From Gonatopus flavifemur (Eukaryota > Arthropoda > Insecta > Hymenoptera > Dryinidae), in NCBI GenBank assembly GCA_018340375.1, contig JAFFJZ010000003.1, forward strand, positions 26,226,001 to 26,290,000: DNA of 64,000 nucleotides, written 5' to 3'. Shown one piece after another: positions 11,889 through 22,893 of the stretch. Below the pieces are notes generated by a model that did no database searches, had not been told where the DNA came from, and worked only from the letters and a program-made list of their open reading frames with translations. Each line of letters starts with the position of its first letter. Positions within the stretch are counted from its first letter, which is position 1. The translations under genes were made by a program, and so were the position numbers.

Positions 11889-13161
11889 TTGGAATTAATT
11901 CGTAGCGTTATACGAAAGCTGACTTAGGTAGTACAGTATTCCGTTGTGACCTACAATAATCTATTCACCGTGAAACAGCTATTATTGGGAGTCATTTGTT
12001 TTACATAACCTTTTTCTGAATCGTAAATAACAACACTTCATAACTTATTGAACATGTCAAAATTTATACCGAATAAAGTGTTTTCGCGGGGAGTCTTACT
12101 CTATTACTTCAATATAAACAAAAGTGCTGCTGAAGCCCATCGTATTTCAGTGGAAGTGTATGGTGAACATGGTCTAGCTGAGCAAATGTGTCGAAAATGG
12201 TTTGCACGTTTCAAAGCTGGTAATTTCGACTTGGATGATAAGGAGCGACCTGGCCAGCCAAAAAAATTTGAAGATACTGATTTGGAAACGTTGCTCAATG
12301 AAGACTCATGTCAAACCCTTCAAGAATTGTCGACATCATTGGGAGTTGACTTATTAACGGTAGGAAAACGTCTGAAAAGTTTGGGCATGATCCAGAAGGA
12401 AGGACGTTGGATCCCATATGAATTGAAGTCAAGGGACATTGAGATACATTTTTTGACGTGTGAATTACTGCTTCAACGGCAGAAAAGAAAAGGTTTCTTG
12501 CATAGAATTGTCACTGGCGATGAGAAATGGATCCATTACGATAATCCGAAGCGCGGAAAGTCATGGATCAAGCCCGGCCAACCATCACAATCAGTGGCAA
12601 AGCCAAATATCCATGGGTCTGAGCTCCTGCTCTGTATTTGGTGGGATCAGATGGGTGTGATTTATTATGAACTGTTGAAACCGAATGAAACCATAACTGG
12701 GGGTCCTTACCGACTACAATTGATGCACTTAAGCCGTGCTTTGAAAGAAAAACGACCGGAATACTCCAAAAGACACGACAAAGTCATTGTGCTGCACGAC
12801 AATGCTCGTCCACACGTCGCAAAACCGGTGAAAACATACCTCGAAACACTTAAATGGGAAGTTCTACCCCACCCGCCGTATTCTCCAGATATTGCGCCAT
12901 CTGATTACCATTTGTTCCGTTTGATGGCTCATAGCTTGTCTGAGCGAAAATTCACGTCTTACGAAGATTGCCAAAAATGGTTTGATTCGTGGTTTGCGTC
13001 CAAAGATGATGCGTTCTTCCGACACGGTATTCATTCCTTGCCCGAAAGATGGTCGAAAGTAGCCGGAAGCGATGGACAGTACTTTGATCAATGTATTCTT
13101 TGATTTTCATTCAAAATAGATAATTTTTCTTCATTACAAAAACGCTACGATTTAATTCCAA
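11889..13161 (+). mobile_element. Mariner unit with 21-bp inverted repeats
   Basis: TTGGAATTAATTCGTAGCGTT at 11889-11909 is repeated inverted at 13141-13161 with one mismatch. The distance, 1273 bp, is that of a full mariner element. These repeats may be the element's ends or subterminal copies, because no TA dinucleotide flanks them directly. Confidence 0.5.
12048..13103 (+). CDS. Mariner transposase (DD34D), intact frame
   Basis: This is a cut-and-paste DNA transposase of the mariner branch of the Tc1/mariner superfamily. It acts in the nucleus, binds the element's inverted repeats and integrates at TA. The 351-residue frame has the usual length (about 345). The N-terminal half (about 1-115) is the paired helix-turn-helix DNA-binding region, including the KERPGQPKKFED linker at 65-76. 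WIPYEL at 121-126 is the dimerisation/linker motif. The catalytic triad is complete: D158 in TGDEKW, D251 in HDNARPH and D286 in YSPDIAPSDYHLF, with 34 residues between the last two. A second Met at residue 3 could also serve as start. No stop or frameshift interrupts the frame, so the copy may be recent. Activity cannot be judged from one copy. Mariner subfamily was not assigned. Confidence 0.95.
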   Translation: MNMSKFIPNKVFSRGVLLYYFNINKSAAEAHRISVEVYGEHGLAEQMCRKWFARFKAGNFDLDDKERPGQPKKFEDTDLETLLNEDSCQTLQELSTSLGVDLLTVGKRLKSLGMIQKEGRWIPYELKSRDIEIHFLTCELLLQRQKRKGFLHRIVTGDEKWIHYDNPKRGKSWIKPGQPSQSVAKPNIHGSELLLCIWWDQMGVIYYELLKPNETITGGPYRLQLMHLSRALKEKRPEYSKRHDKVIVLHDNARPHVAKPVKTYLETLKWEVLPHPPYSPDIAPSDYHLFRLMAHSLSERKFTSYEDCQKWFDSWFASKDDAFFRHGIHSLPERWSKVAGSDGQYFDQCIL

Positions 13162-13372
13162 TTCCTAATAATTCTCTGCGTGTGAATTTACCAAGAGTTG
13201 ATAGTTTCACGATGACAAATACCAATGAACCGATCAACATGTAGTATTCTCACTACGAATTTTCGGCTCACTCGCTACATTGTTCAGCGATCCTCCTTTT
13301 CCCTAAATTTACAGTCACTTTTCCCAATGTTAATGAATGTTTCTTTAATATTCATCACTTTTCTCTTTCCGC

Positions 13373-13736
13373 TTATCACTTTCGGAATTCAATAACATTC
13401 CTAATAGTGATTTCATATTCAGTCTGATGATTCTTCATTGTATCACGATTGCTGTGAAAAATTGACATTTCTCGAGCTTGTGTATTCTGATTGATTCTGA
13501 AGACCACTTACACACGCGCTGATACTGTTAGGAATCCTCAGCGTTTCCAACAGAAACTTTCAGCAGGGCTCCTTCCACCTACTTTCGTCGAAAACGGTAC
13601 AATGATGTATAAAAATGGCACCGAATTTCATACAAGAATTGTTATTTGAATACAATACATTTCCCGGGTAAACAAATTTTTTCAGAATAAAAATTAGCTT
13701 ATCCGTTACGTGAATTGAATATTATTATTCCTTATT
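13373..13736. other. No gene seen
   Basis: AT-rich spacer between the mariner composite and the degenerate coding-like stretch that follows. Confidence 0.4.
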
Positions 13737-14070
13737 CTACTTTTGATTTCTAATGTCGGCATATTTTATTTTCATATTCATTTTGTTCTCTCTTGGTTGA
13801 TTTATACTTGACGTGGTTCTTTCTTTCGACTTATATTCTTCGCTTTTATGTTTGAGATTGGAAATTGAAGGCAACGTCAAGCACCACGGGTTCTCTTTAC
13901 TTCCCACAGTAGGATCTTTGTGCGTTGATTTTTTCTCGTAGGCTACAACAATTTTGTAAACACATTCATCATCAAGAGTAATCACTTCGTAGACTGGTTT
14001 GATGCATTTCTCTATTACCCACTATCTTCCGTCAAGTTCTTCACTTCTATGTACCTAATACATCTCTGTT
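13737..14070 (-). pseudogene. Possible degenerate coding fragment, unrecognised
   Basis: An 82-codon open frame (13737-13985) continues upstream in the same frame across two stop codons into sequence that still reads like protein. Residues before the first called Met include WVIEKCIKPVYEV and, beyond a stop, VHRSEELDGR. Charged residues and prolines are more frequent than in nearby random frames. I do not recognise the family. It could be a remnant of a transposon or retrogene, or chance. Confidence 0.25.
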
Positions 14071-14898
14071 CTCCTTTAATCTACTTACTATATGTTACTA
14101 TCTGGGCTTATGGATCTTGCTGTTCCTACTCTTGCACTCGTACTCCTCTATATATTACCTCAGCAAATTCAATTTCAGCAATTATTTGGTAAAAATGTGG
14201 TGATTACTTGATAAAGTTATATTTGAGATGAAAATTGGATCCATAATTAATTAATACTTTGGAATGACTGAATTATAACAAAAAATTTCCCAACAAACTC
14301 AATATCTCAAACTTAGCTGACATATGGGTCATTGTGTAATGACTAAACAGTTGGAACATCTTTTTTTTGCAACATTCAATTTTGTTTATCCACATATTCA
14401 TCTTCAATAGAGATGCAATCGTTCCAACCAACGTTCTTCTAAACTTTCGAATTTGTCTTTTGCCTCAAAATGGTGTTCAGTTCCGGCTACAACCTCATCA
14501 TCCAAGCTAAATCTCTTCCCCAGCAGCATCCTCCCTAACAGCAAAATGCTGAACAAATATGCAGCAAATTGTTGAAAACGTACAGCAACAGTTTGAAGCA
14601 ATCTGCAGGGACGTTGCGTCGCCAAATGCGTAACAATATGCTGTAAATCTAGGATCTTAGCTTAAGCTGTTATCGTGTTGCTGGGAAGTTGCTTGGTTCC
14701 ATGAAACTCTCAATCACATGCGTAGCAAATTCCCAGCGACTTTATGGAAACTTGATAAACAACTTAAGAGTAACGATTGCACAGCAACTTTTGTTGTATG
14801 GGCTTTTGTGATCTACGAACAGTTAGGAGTCAGATGGGGCCAGATTTGATGAATATTGGGGTTGTGGAAACAATTCGAATCGTGAATCGTTGAATTTC
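14071..14898. other. CAGCA-rich low-copy repeat, no gene
   Basis: The stretch 14505-14800 is rich in CAGCAA/TTGCTG words (GCAGCAAATTG, ACAGCAACAG, GTTGCTGGGAAG). It begins with CCTAACAGCAAAATG, like the dispersed repeat at 3256. The - strand frame at 14404-14625 lies in this repeat. Confidence 0.4.
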
Positions 14899-14974
14899 AC
14901 GTACAGCACTCCACCTTGTATCCACGTCGCCTCGACGGAGATGCGACGTGAAAACGGTGGTTGTGCTGTTACGG
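14899..14974. repeat. GTACAGCAC inverted-repeat element, copy 2
   Basis: GTACAGCACTCCACC on the left and the inverted CCGTAACAGCACAACCACCG on the right frame a 76-bp relative of 10651-10789. Confidence 0.5.
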
Positions 14975-16698
14975 TGGTCTTCAACTTATCTCACAGTGTT
15001 GTGCCAAACATCTAAAACCTATCATAAGAATATCGCCAGATACGAAGTGTTCACTGATATCCGTATGCGGGACAAGTTTTCGCAAGTGACATGACTGCGA
15101 ATACGTAACCCTGTTTTTTAACATGCCTACGAAATCATTAAATTCATTTATAACAGGTTGTAGCGGAAGATTCAACGAGTAGAATCGTACCTCAAACGTC
15201 TTGAAATATGCAACAGGAAAAAATACAAAAATCGACGAAAAAAAGTGCTCCTCTAGTACCATGTGTTTTTTGAAAAAAATTCTCTTCATCGAGAGATTAG
15301 AATTGTCAAAACATTGGAGACAGGTCAAATCGTTTTAAATTGCCTGAATTCAATACGATGGGTCCAATGAAAATGATCGACAATGTTTTTCAATATGAAA
15401 TAACATCAGTTCGATTTCATTCGACACACGATGGTGTGGTTATTCAAATTTTGGAATGCTTTTATTCGAAAAGAAATTCGATATGAACATCAATTCGAAA
15501 CCTTGTTGTAAACGTATACCGCACACACAGGTATCCTAGTCGAATAAAATTATATTTATGCATTCAATTCTTCCCCTAGACATGAGATATCATCTTCGTC
15601 TATTCTATCTTCATTTTCGAACATATACAAAGATACAAAGATCATCGAAAGAAGCACTCGGTGAGAATACCACAGAACATTTTCGAAATCCAAATGACCA
15701 AAAGTATTGCTAATTTTTTGAATCATAAAAATTGTTTTGTTATTTTTTCGAGAAAGAAATACTTTTCGAGTATATTACTAGTTTTGAAACTTAATGGTGT
15801 TTCATGCGTCGGCTGATATACGTTTGTTCCGTGAATAACCGAAAAACTTGACGATCATAGTTGGGGAAAATCGTAGAGAAAAGTGGGTGAAAAATGTAAC
15901 GAGAGCAAAAAAAGGAACAAACAAGTTTCATACTTTCGCCGTGTGGATATAAATTGTTGTATTGTGAGCGAAAAAAGAACGGCGACTATTCAGCGAGTTT
16001 ACTTTAAGGGCACTTGAGAAAATATTCTACTACTGGTAGAGACTGTAACTTCACACATGCACGCATACAACTTGCAGAGAGGCAATATAAACTGAACGGA
16101 AACACAAAGTATAAAAGAGCCCGGTTTGCTGTGCTCCAGCCGTATCGATATATGACGGATATTCGATATCGCATCGTCCCTTTAGATAAACGAAGAAACA
16201 ACTGACTGGTATGACTGTTTTCCATTGAAACCATTATGCGACTTTCCCACGATTGATGCAGTTTTTTTTTCCATTTTCTACTTTGAGTTTATTTATTTTC
16301 CACTCTCCGCTGGTCTTTCAATGATTTTCTGTTGCATTTATTCCAACTCCTATCGTTGTTTCCGATGTTCAAGGTAGCATGATCGGTATTATTAACATAT
16401 CTTCATTATAATGCAGAAAATTGAACTTAAATTAGCTGTGTCTTTCTTTGAAAATTCAATGAAATTGAGCTCTTTCCATTGAGTCGGTGATTGTTTTTAC
16501 ACTCACGACAGACTACTTCTCGCTACGTCTTGGATTATGCTATACCCCATTTATGTGTACTCCTTTTCTTGTGTACTTAAAATGTCTAGTTAAAGTTATA
16601 AGGGGGATTTTATTGGTTCGATAAACATTAATATCAAGATTGGATAACTATTACACAATATTGGTAACTATAATCCAATCGTTTTCTCAACCCTGATC
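14975..16698. other. No gene seen
   Basis: Non-coding, with short frames on both strands (for example 14981-15328 - and 16004-16234 -) that show no domain and overlap frames on the opposite strand. Confidence 0.5.
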
Positions 16699-16786
16699 GC
16701 AGACAACACAACGTGCCACTGGAACGTTTATGGAAGGTTTAAAGAACGTCCAGAAAACGTGCCAAAGACATATTCCGCTGTTAGGG
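16699..16786 (+). repeat. Dispersed repeat, ACAACGTGC...GCTGTTAGGG type
   Basis: Matches 27905-28010 through CACAACGTGC, GGAACGTTTA, CAGAAAAC, and ATAT-TT-GCTGT. Inverted parts occur at 3256-3571. Confidence 0.6.
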
Positions 16787-17110
16787 ATGAGAATACCCGA
16801 TACTGACTCACTACTGTTGCCAACCGGAGGTGTCAGTACTGGAAAATCTAGAGCGATCATTATGGAGCCAGTTGGATTGCCAGTACTGGCAAAGGAGTTG
16901 AAATGATAACACCATTTTACGTAAGGGCCAGTATAACATTTACCACCACGGCGGTAGCGATATTTGATCTAAGCCTGCTATGGTGAAATTCTGGCATTGC
17001 AACAGGATCAGTTGTTTTGCCAGAGCTGGATGAGAAATGAAAGGAGTCGAAATTATATCATCCTATATCGAAATACAAACCCGACCCAGTACTGGCACAG
17101 TACCGATAAC
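16787..17110. repeat. Diverged CCAGTACTGGC-type repeats
   Basis: The palindromic word CCAGTACTGG or near variants recurs (about 16831, 16878, 17089), with GCCAGAGCTGG and GGCCAGTATAAC between. The block is locally GC-richer and non-coding. Confidence 0.45.
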
Positions 17111-17249
17111 CGGAGTTACCAGGAGTGATCATATTTCAAGTAAAAAGAAGAAAATACATTGAATTTGAACTTTGAAAACCTGAAGGATTCATTGTTCTCA
17201 TTATCGTCATCGGAGAAGGCACTGTGGAAGTGATTTCTTGAAAGTTCAC

Positions 17250-17318
17250 GGAGTGAGGATTGAACCCGGGTCCAGCGAGTGAGAAACTGAGACTCTGTCA
17301 CATCAGCCGATCTCCTAG
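17250..17318 (-). repeat. tRNA-like sequence, probable SINE head
   Basis: On the - strand, GGGTTCAATCC is a good polymerase III B box. It lies about 40 bases after TCGGCTGATGTGACAG, a degenerate A box. The layout resembles a tRNA gene, but the acceptor stem does not pair, so a tRNA-derived SINE or decayed tRNA copy is more likely than a working tRNA. Confidence 0.45.
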
Positions 17319-17520
17319 TTGACGATAAATCACTCAAATTGCCATTTATTGTCACGATATGTACGATAATTATCCGATGTAAAACCAACACAGCTACCCG
17401 ATGATTTCCCGATAGACCTGTATGTTGATTTTATATCGGATAATTATCGTAAATATCGTAACGAATATCGGAAATCCATCGATTTGTTCGATTATCGGAC
17501 AAGTCCGATAAGAATCCAAT
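17311..17520. repeat. TATCGGATAATTATCG inverted repeats
   Basis: ACGATAATTATCCGAT near 17361 is repeated inverted as ATCGGATAATTATCGT near 17434-17452. Further ATCGGAAAT and CGATAAGA words follow. A foldback of roughly 100 bp is possible. Confidence 0.45.
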
Positions 17521-19774
17521 GTAATTGACGCTTTCACGATGAAATCCTGACAAGGGAATGTATATCAAAATGTATACTTTCATCGCACTCGATCGTACGA
17601 TAGATATGCATCAAATTTTCCTGCAAAAAATTGATCTTCCCAAGTTTTAAGAGAAAACCATTTTCCAAGTTCAATTCCGTTCAATCTCGGCCCACCTTTC
17701 CGATTGCGGATCTTATCACGTTATCGTTACATGGGTCAAGGGATAGCGATGAGGTCCATGAAAACGACAAAAAAGTTCAGTTATGGTTGTCCCCCTCTGA
17801 TGTACCGAATGCGAGTCTCTTTCCCTTCGTGGACGAATATTTACGTACACGCGTATGTATATGTATGTACATATGCACCGATCGTGCGGCAGCTCTGATC
17901 ACTCTCCATCGATCTCGTCATTTATTCAATGTAAGTACATATCTTCCCTCTCTACGGTACTGTTCGCTTGAATATTTCATACGTAAAGCATCGTTCGTGT
18001 CAATGCTCTTTCTTGCTATACCGACGAAAGCTTCTAAATATCCATATATTCACCTACAAACGTCTACGTTGACGAATAAACATCTGGTAAATCTTTCGTA
18101 ATATTCCCTTTTATTTTTCCAATAAGATTCTGTTTGCAGTCGATCAAATTCTATAGATATCGTGAATTGTATGGCGAAACGTGGTTCAATGGGTTTTGAA
18201 CAAATGTTCGCGTACAATTCGTGAATCACATGAATAATAAGAATGATATACATTTCGAATACACGAGGCACATAAACGTTGAGAATGCATCACCAATAAA
18301 ATGCTTGAAGGAGTGGGAATTCTCACGAAAGACTGTACAATTTAGAATTCAAATTCAAATTGATAATATGCATATTTCATAGAACTGAAGAAGAGGTAAA
18401 TGGTCAAGAATAGAACGTATAAGATAAATATCATCGTGCACATGATTTAAAAATAGTTATATTGAATTCTACGACAATCACAGCTCGATCGTCGTGATAC
18501 TTTTGATTGATGGAGTGTTTTAACAATAGGTCACAATTTATCGTCGATTCAAATGAATTTCCCGAGAATAAATTGTATCGATTCGATTGTAATTTCATTG
18601 AAACTCGTGAGACTTTGGTAATCTTTTAACAAAATTTCGTACCTTCCGATAAAAGATTCATGTGACGTTGGAGAAGAAGTGAACGTAATATGGATTGTAA
18701 CAATGAATTCACGAATATCATGTATAGTAAGAAAGCACTCATGTTTCATTGTAATTATGTGGGAATTTCCTCGAAACTCGAGGGAGTCGTTGAATGTTTG
18801 ACAACATCCATGATAGGGAATAGAGGGGAACACTCGCGCGGAAGGCCAAGGTTGAAATATAACAAGTGAGGGATCTGAGATGTAGGAGTTACGATGATAT
18901 GAAACAGTTGGCATGAAAGAAGATAAGGTACAAGACTTTATCAAACCGCACATTGGATTTTAAGATGGGTTGAACAGAAATAGTAAGTAATCTGCGGAAG
19001 TATTCTCCTTTCTGATAATGAAATACTTTAGATGAAAGAATCATTATTATCATTTCACGATATCCAAAAGATTCAGAAAGTTGAGACTTGGATTCCAATG
19101 TCACCATGTAAAGAATCACCTGATACATCATATGGAGGAATTAGAGCATTTTCATATGCTTCGTACAATTGCAACGATGTTTTGCACTTATGGATTAACA
19201 CTATAAGATCAATTATTTCATTTGGATAAATTCACAGTGTTCAAATCATATAATTATTCTTCAAACGCTGAAATAAATGTAAATACAAAACTGTTTTATT
19301 ATAAAACACTTCATATAAGTTGTTGACACATTTACACTTTTTACACACTTTTACATAATTATATAGAAATTAGATATAATCTGAATTGAATTATATACAA
19401 ATTATATATAATTTTAAAAATTTTCCCATATGAGTAGAGACACGTCACTCACAAGTATGGCCCACGTGTAACTTAAGGACATTCATCGGAGGCAAAGTCA
19501 CTAGATCTCTCCCACCAGTTTTCTCGATGATTAATAAATACAATAGATTTTAATTAGCAGGTGCATCTTTTCGGGAAATACAGCAGTGGGTTATTTTTCA
19601 TCTTATTCTCATTTCTGAGAAAACTGGAGGGAGAAATTTGGAATCTAGTAACTTTTTGGAGAGCTGATGAATATCCTTGAACGATGTACGAAAAAGGAAA
19701 ATTCCCAAATTATTTATATCTATTACATGTACGGGAGAGTCTTGTTGACCATACTTGGAGCATCCGTCGCTTTC
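17521..19774. other. No gene seen
   Basis: Several frames of 60 to 156 codons (17631-18101 +, 18549-18953 -) show no domain, no repeat of motif and no linked splice structure. An AT-rich palindromic stretch of the type described at 30494 lies at about 19340-19435. Confidence 0.45.
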
Positions 19775-19968
19775 TAGATAACAATTCAACTTTCCTGCAA
19801 TGTTGTCAAGCTAGCTTGTGACAAGCTTGACGTAAGCTTCCTAGTTGACATAAAACAAGAGTATAGGCTAACAAAACCTTTGCAGCAGAGTTGTTGCAAT
19901 GACAAGTCAAAAAAAATTGAACAACAAGTCTGACAAACTTATGACAAGCTCACGTGTTATCTGAGTCA
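19775..19968 (-). repeat. ACAAGCTTGTC-type dispersed repeat, copy 3 (inverted)
   Basis: Read on the - strand it follows the order of copy 1: GCTTGTCATAAGTTTGTCAG, GACTTGTCATTGC, CAACTCT, AAAGGTTTTGTTAG, GTCAACTAGGAAGC, CAAGCTTGTCACAAGC, TTGACAACATTGCAG. Confidence 0.65.
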
Positions 19969-20189
19969 GTGATCTCTGCCAGATCGATCTATTTTTCCTT
20001 GAAATTGTTACGGATAAATTCTGGACACATTTCGGACCTAGCCTATACGAATCCAGATATTTTCAAAGCGGAATCAATATTGATGGAATTTCTGAATCAG
20101 TTTCAAGAGTGAATGAGAAGGTTCGAGCCCCGCTCTGAAGTAACTTCTAATTCAAGAATCAAAATACCCATGTGATGTATGTAATCATC

Positions 20190-20345
20190 GCTCAATTATG
20201 GACCAAGCCTGGCAGAAGGCCTACCAAGACTTGTGTTGAATAATTCACCAAACTTGGCCCAGGCTTGAGAATGATAAGATCAGAACAAGTTTGAGTCAAT
20301 GGTTCTTTCAAGCCAGGTCCAAACATCACAAATATTGATGGAAAG
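20190..20345. repeat. CCAAGCCTGG-type imperfect repeats
   Basis: The words CCAAGCCTGG, TTGGCCCAGGCTTGA and AAGCCAGGTCC occur close together in both orientations. Similar words appear at 53330-53420, 60480-60535 and 63145-63205, so this is a dispersed family without a clear boundary. Confidence 0.4.
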
Positions 20346-20628
20346 AGTAATTCGATCCATATTTCAACTTGAATCGAAAAACAAGCAGTGTTATTCTAAC
20401 CCAGTGTGTGCACTGAGGGTTAACAGTGTAGATCAAGGTGAACCTGATCTAATCAATGGGAAAAATTACTATTTGGGATTGTACCCCAAGAATTTAGTGA
20501 GATCAATGTCGGGGCCTTATGAGGTAAGCCATTTGCTCCATAAGCCCTATCAAATTTCTACTCGGGACATTTATGTTATAAAAGTCGAGCTATTCACACC
20601 CTATCTCCATTCTTGTGAGCTCGATTGA

Positions 20629-22701
20629 GTCCAAGATTCCAACTCATTCGATTTCGATATAAAAACCACATGAATTTTCTCACGGTGCAAAAATGTGAAT
20701 GAAAATGTTTTCGTTTCGTACTTAAAATTTTGTTATTATCCATAAAAAGTTGATCATGAACGACATGAAAACAATAATGTATCATATATCACTTTTATCA
20801 GCCACAATGAAGTTCCGAAAAACCTTCTCCAGCAGAGAAGGAAATTGTTTTGAACTACAACTTGTTATTTCATCGCAGTTTTCCTTCCAATTGAGATGAA
20901 CCTTTCTCTCAATGTCACTGGATTGCGGTAAAAACAATGTAACTAGTTTAAAGCACGAAAATACAAAATGTTGAAGCGTTTTTTATTTAGCGAGACATTT
21001 TTCAGGACTTCCGTCATCTACATTTTCTGGCATCACGCAAAATCGACCGAACACTGAAATAAATTCATTGTGTCGAGGATAAATTTCCTTCACCACTATT
21101 GATTTTCTGAATTGTAATTGAAATTGTATTCTATCGAATTTCATGATGCATAAAATATTTATTTTTTCATCTCGAACCCTGCTATTCAAGAGGTGAAGCA
21201 TTTCCTTTTCAATTAAAAGAGTCGATGTTGTTGTTTTTTTTGTAATACTTCAAATGAAATGGTAGCATGATTGAAAATTCTCGTTGAATCGGTAAGACAT
21301 CGCTAGATTAATGGTTGGATGTTGTACAAAAGTGTCGCATCAATTTCATGCTACACCACTTTTATCCCCATGAGAAACTGATTCAAAACGGATCTTGAAA
21401 TGTACTGTATTTCATGATGGGTTTTCAATTTACTCGACGTGTCATCTGATGTCAAAATTATCATATGTATATCAGAATAAATTTCTTAAAAGGTACAGAG
21501 TCCAAAACGAGAAATATTAAAAATGTATGGCAAACACTTTAGAAAATTCCTCTGTTGGATTCCTTTAGAGGATCAATTATCATTTCTTCACAAGAGTAGA
21601 AGAAGGTCTCTTCTTGCGGTTTAAAGCGTATTGATCATTCGAAAAATTCTCTGGAAAATTATCTATCGTAAAATGTGAAGCACATAACCACTCTTTCATC
21701 CGAAGGAGAGTTTTTTTCATTCAATTGGTCGATTAAACAGAATTTTCTATTCTGTTCATCCTACACTTCACGGGATTTCAAAAATCCAGAAAATTACTTG
21801 TTCTATTGAGTACTTCTGTCGCACTTCATGGTTCTTGAAACAACGTAATACATTGTTAGAACATCAAATATCATGGTGAAAGGAACAATCAAATATAGAA
21901 ACTTGTTTTTAATTCTTCAACTACAAATGTTTTAATTCCTCAATCGTGGATAAACTCCCGACAGGAATTCACCATTCTTATTCCTATTATTTCAAGGTGT
22001 TTGAGAGTTCTTCATTGTACTGGAATGCGTTCAATACTTATTATTCAAACTTTCAAATAATAATTTTAAACTGTAGCTATTATTTTCCGGAAATATATAC
22101 AAGAAACGCGAGTGAAGTGGAATTCATTTTGTTCTGAAACTCGAAAAATATGATGTTCTTACCAGTATTTTAATATTTTATTCAAACTTTTTCCTACCCT
22201 CTCAAACTTCTAGAAGTTACTTCGTAATAAATTTGGAATCTTTTTCCTTCGATGCATTTTCCAGCGTCCTCAAAATTCAAGGATGAATTATAATAATTGT
22301 CTGAAGATTAATTTTTCGTAACACGATTTTCCATACGATACTTTTAAATCACTTACTTGCTTGTTTGATGAGTAATGATGTATACTCATTCTCCTGAATT
22401 GAAATCATGATTCTCAAGACTTTGGCTAGCTCTTCTGCAAAACTTAGATTTTTTTACGCTGCAAGGTTAATATCGTTCCTACAGTTACTAGTAAACTCTG
22501 GAACTTGCTCTCCATAAGTTTACAAGAATATTCCTCTTTTTCTCCCCATTAAATGTAATCAGATTGAGTGATCGATGCATGGATTGGTTTAAAATAAGTA
22601 TTGATCAAAAAATTCACGTACACCTGGAATTGGATTCTTATTCAACTATTCCCAAGTGGAGTACTCAGAAATTTGAATATTCGTCTCTTGAATGCAACAA
22701 A
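20629..22701. other. No gene seen
   Basis: AT-rich non-coding DNA with only short domainless frames. Confidence 0.45.
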
Positions 22702-22893
22702 TCAATCTAATACTTTGCAAATTATCGTGATATTCTCCGATTTATCTTCCACAAGGCTTGTATCTTTCTGTGATATTGAAAACACCAACGGAGTCGAGGT
22801 CGGACCACGTACTGGGGTTGTTGGATCTTTGTCTGATTTCATTAAAGCTGCGAGCTTCGCAGGATCAGAAGAGAAGCATCGGACAAGATAATC
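22702..22893 (-). other. Unassigned open frame with protein-like composition
   Basis: The - strand is open from 22893 to a TGA at 22702-22704 (63 residues). There is one internal Met about a third of the way in. It reads SSDPAKLAALMKSDKDPTTP, then VRGPTSTPLVFSISQKD. This is an unusually balanced composition for this AT-rich DNA, and local GC is higher. It could be the last exon of an unseen - strand gene or a transposon fragment. The + strand frame through the same bases reads less like protein. No family was recognised and no acceptor site is convincing. Confidence 0.25.

Larger units (their letters stand above)
11617..13372. mobile_element. Composite element: mariner transposase inside family-A arms
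   Basis: The left arm (11617-11715) and right arm (about 13235-13372, inverted) match the outer arms of 8822-9346: ATATTTAGAAAAAT, GACAGTTTAG, GAAAAAG and CGCTGAA on the left, and the same order inverted on the right. TA precedes the left CACGC end. The right terminus is eroded, so its position is approximate. Between the arms sits a 1.27-kb mariner unit with its own 21-bp inverted repeats. Either mariner jumped into a family-A copy, or the family-A elements are internally deleted relatives of this element. Confidence 0.6.

Noticed and set aside
12104..13091. Shadow frames on both strands within the mariner transposase
   Set aside because: They lie inside the intact transposase frame and have no independent support.
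17631..18101. 156-codon + strand frame
   Set aside because: Overlaps another + strand frame (17704-17898), no domain and no splice context.
18549..18953. 134-codon - strand frame
   Set aside because: No domain or conserved motif recognised; composition matches the surrounding DNA.
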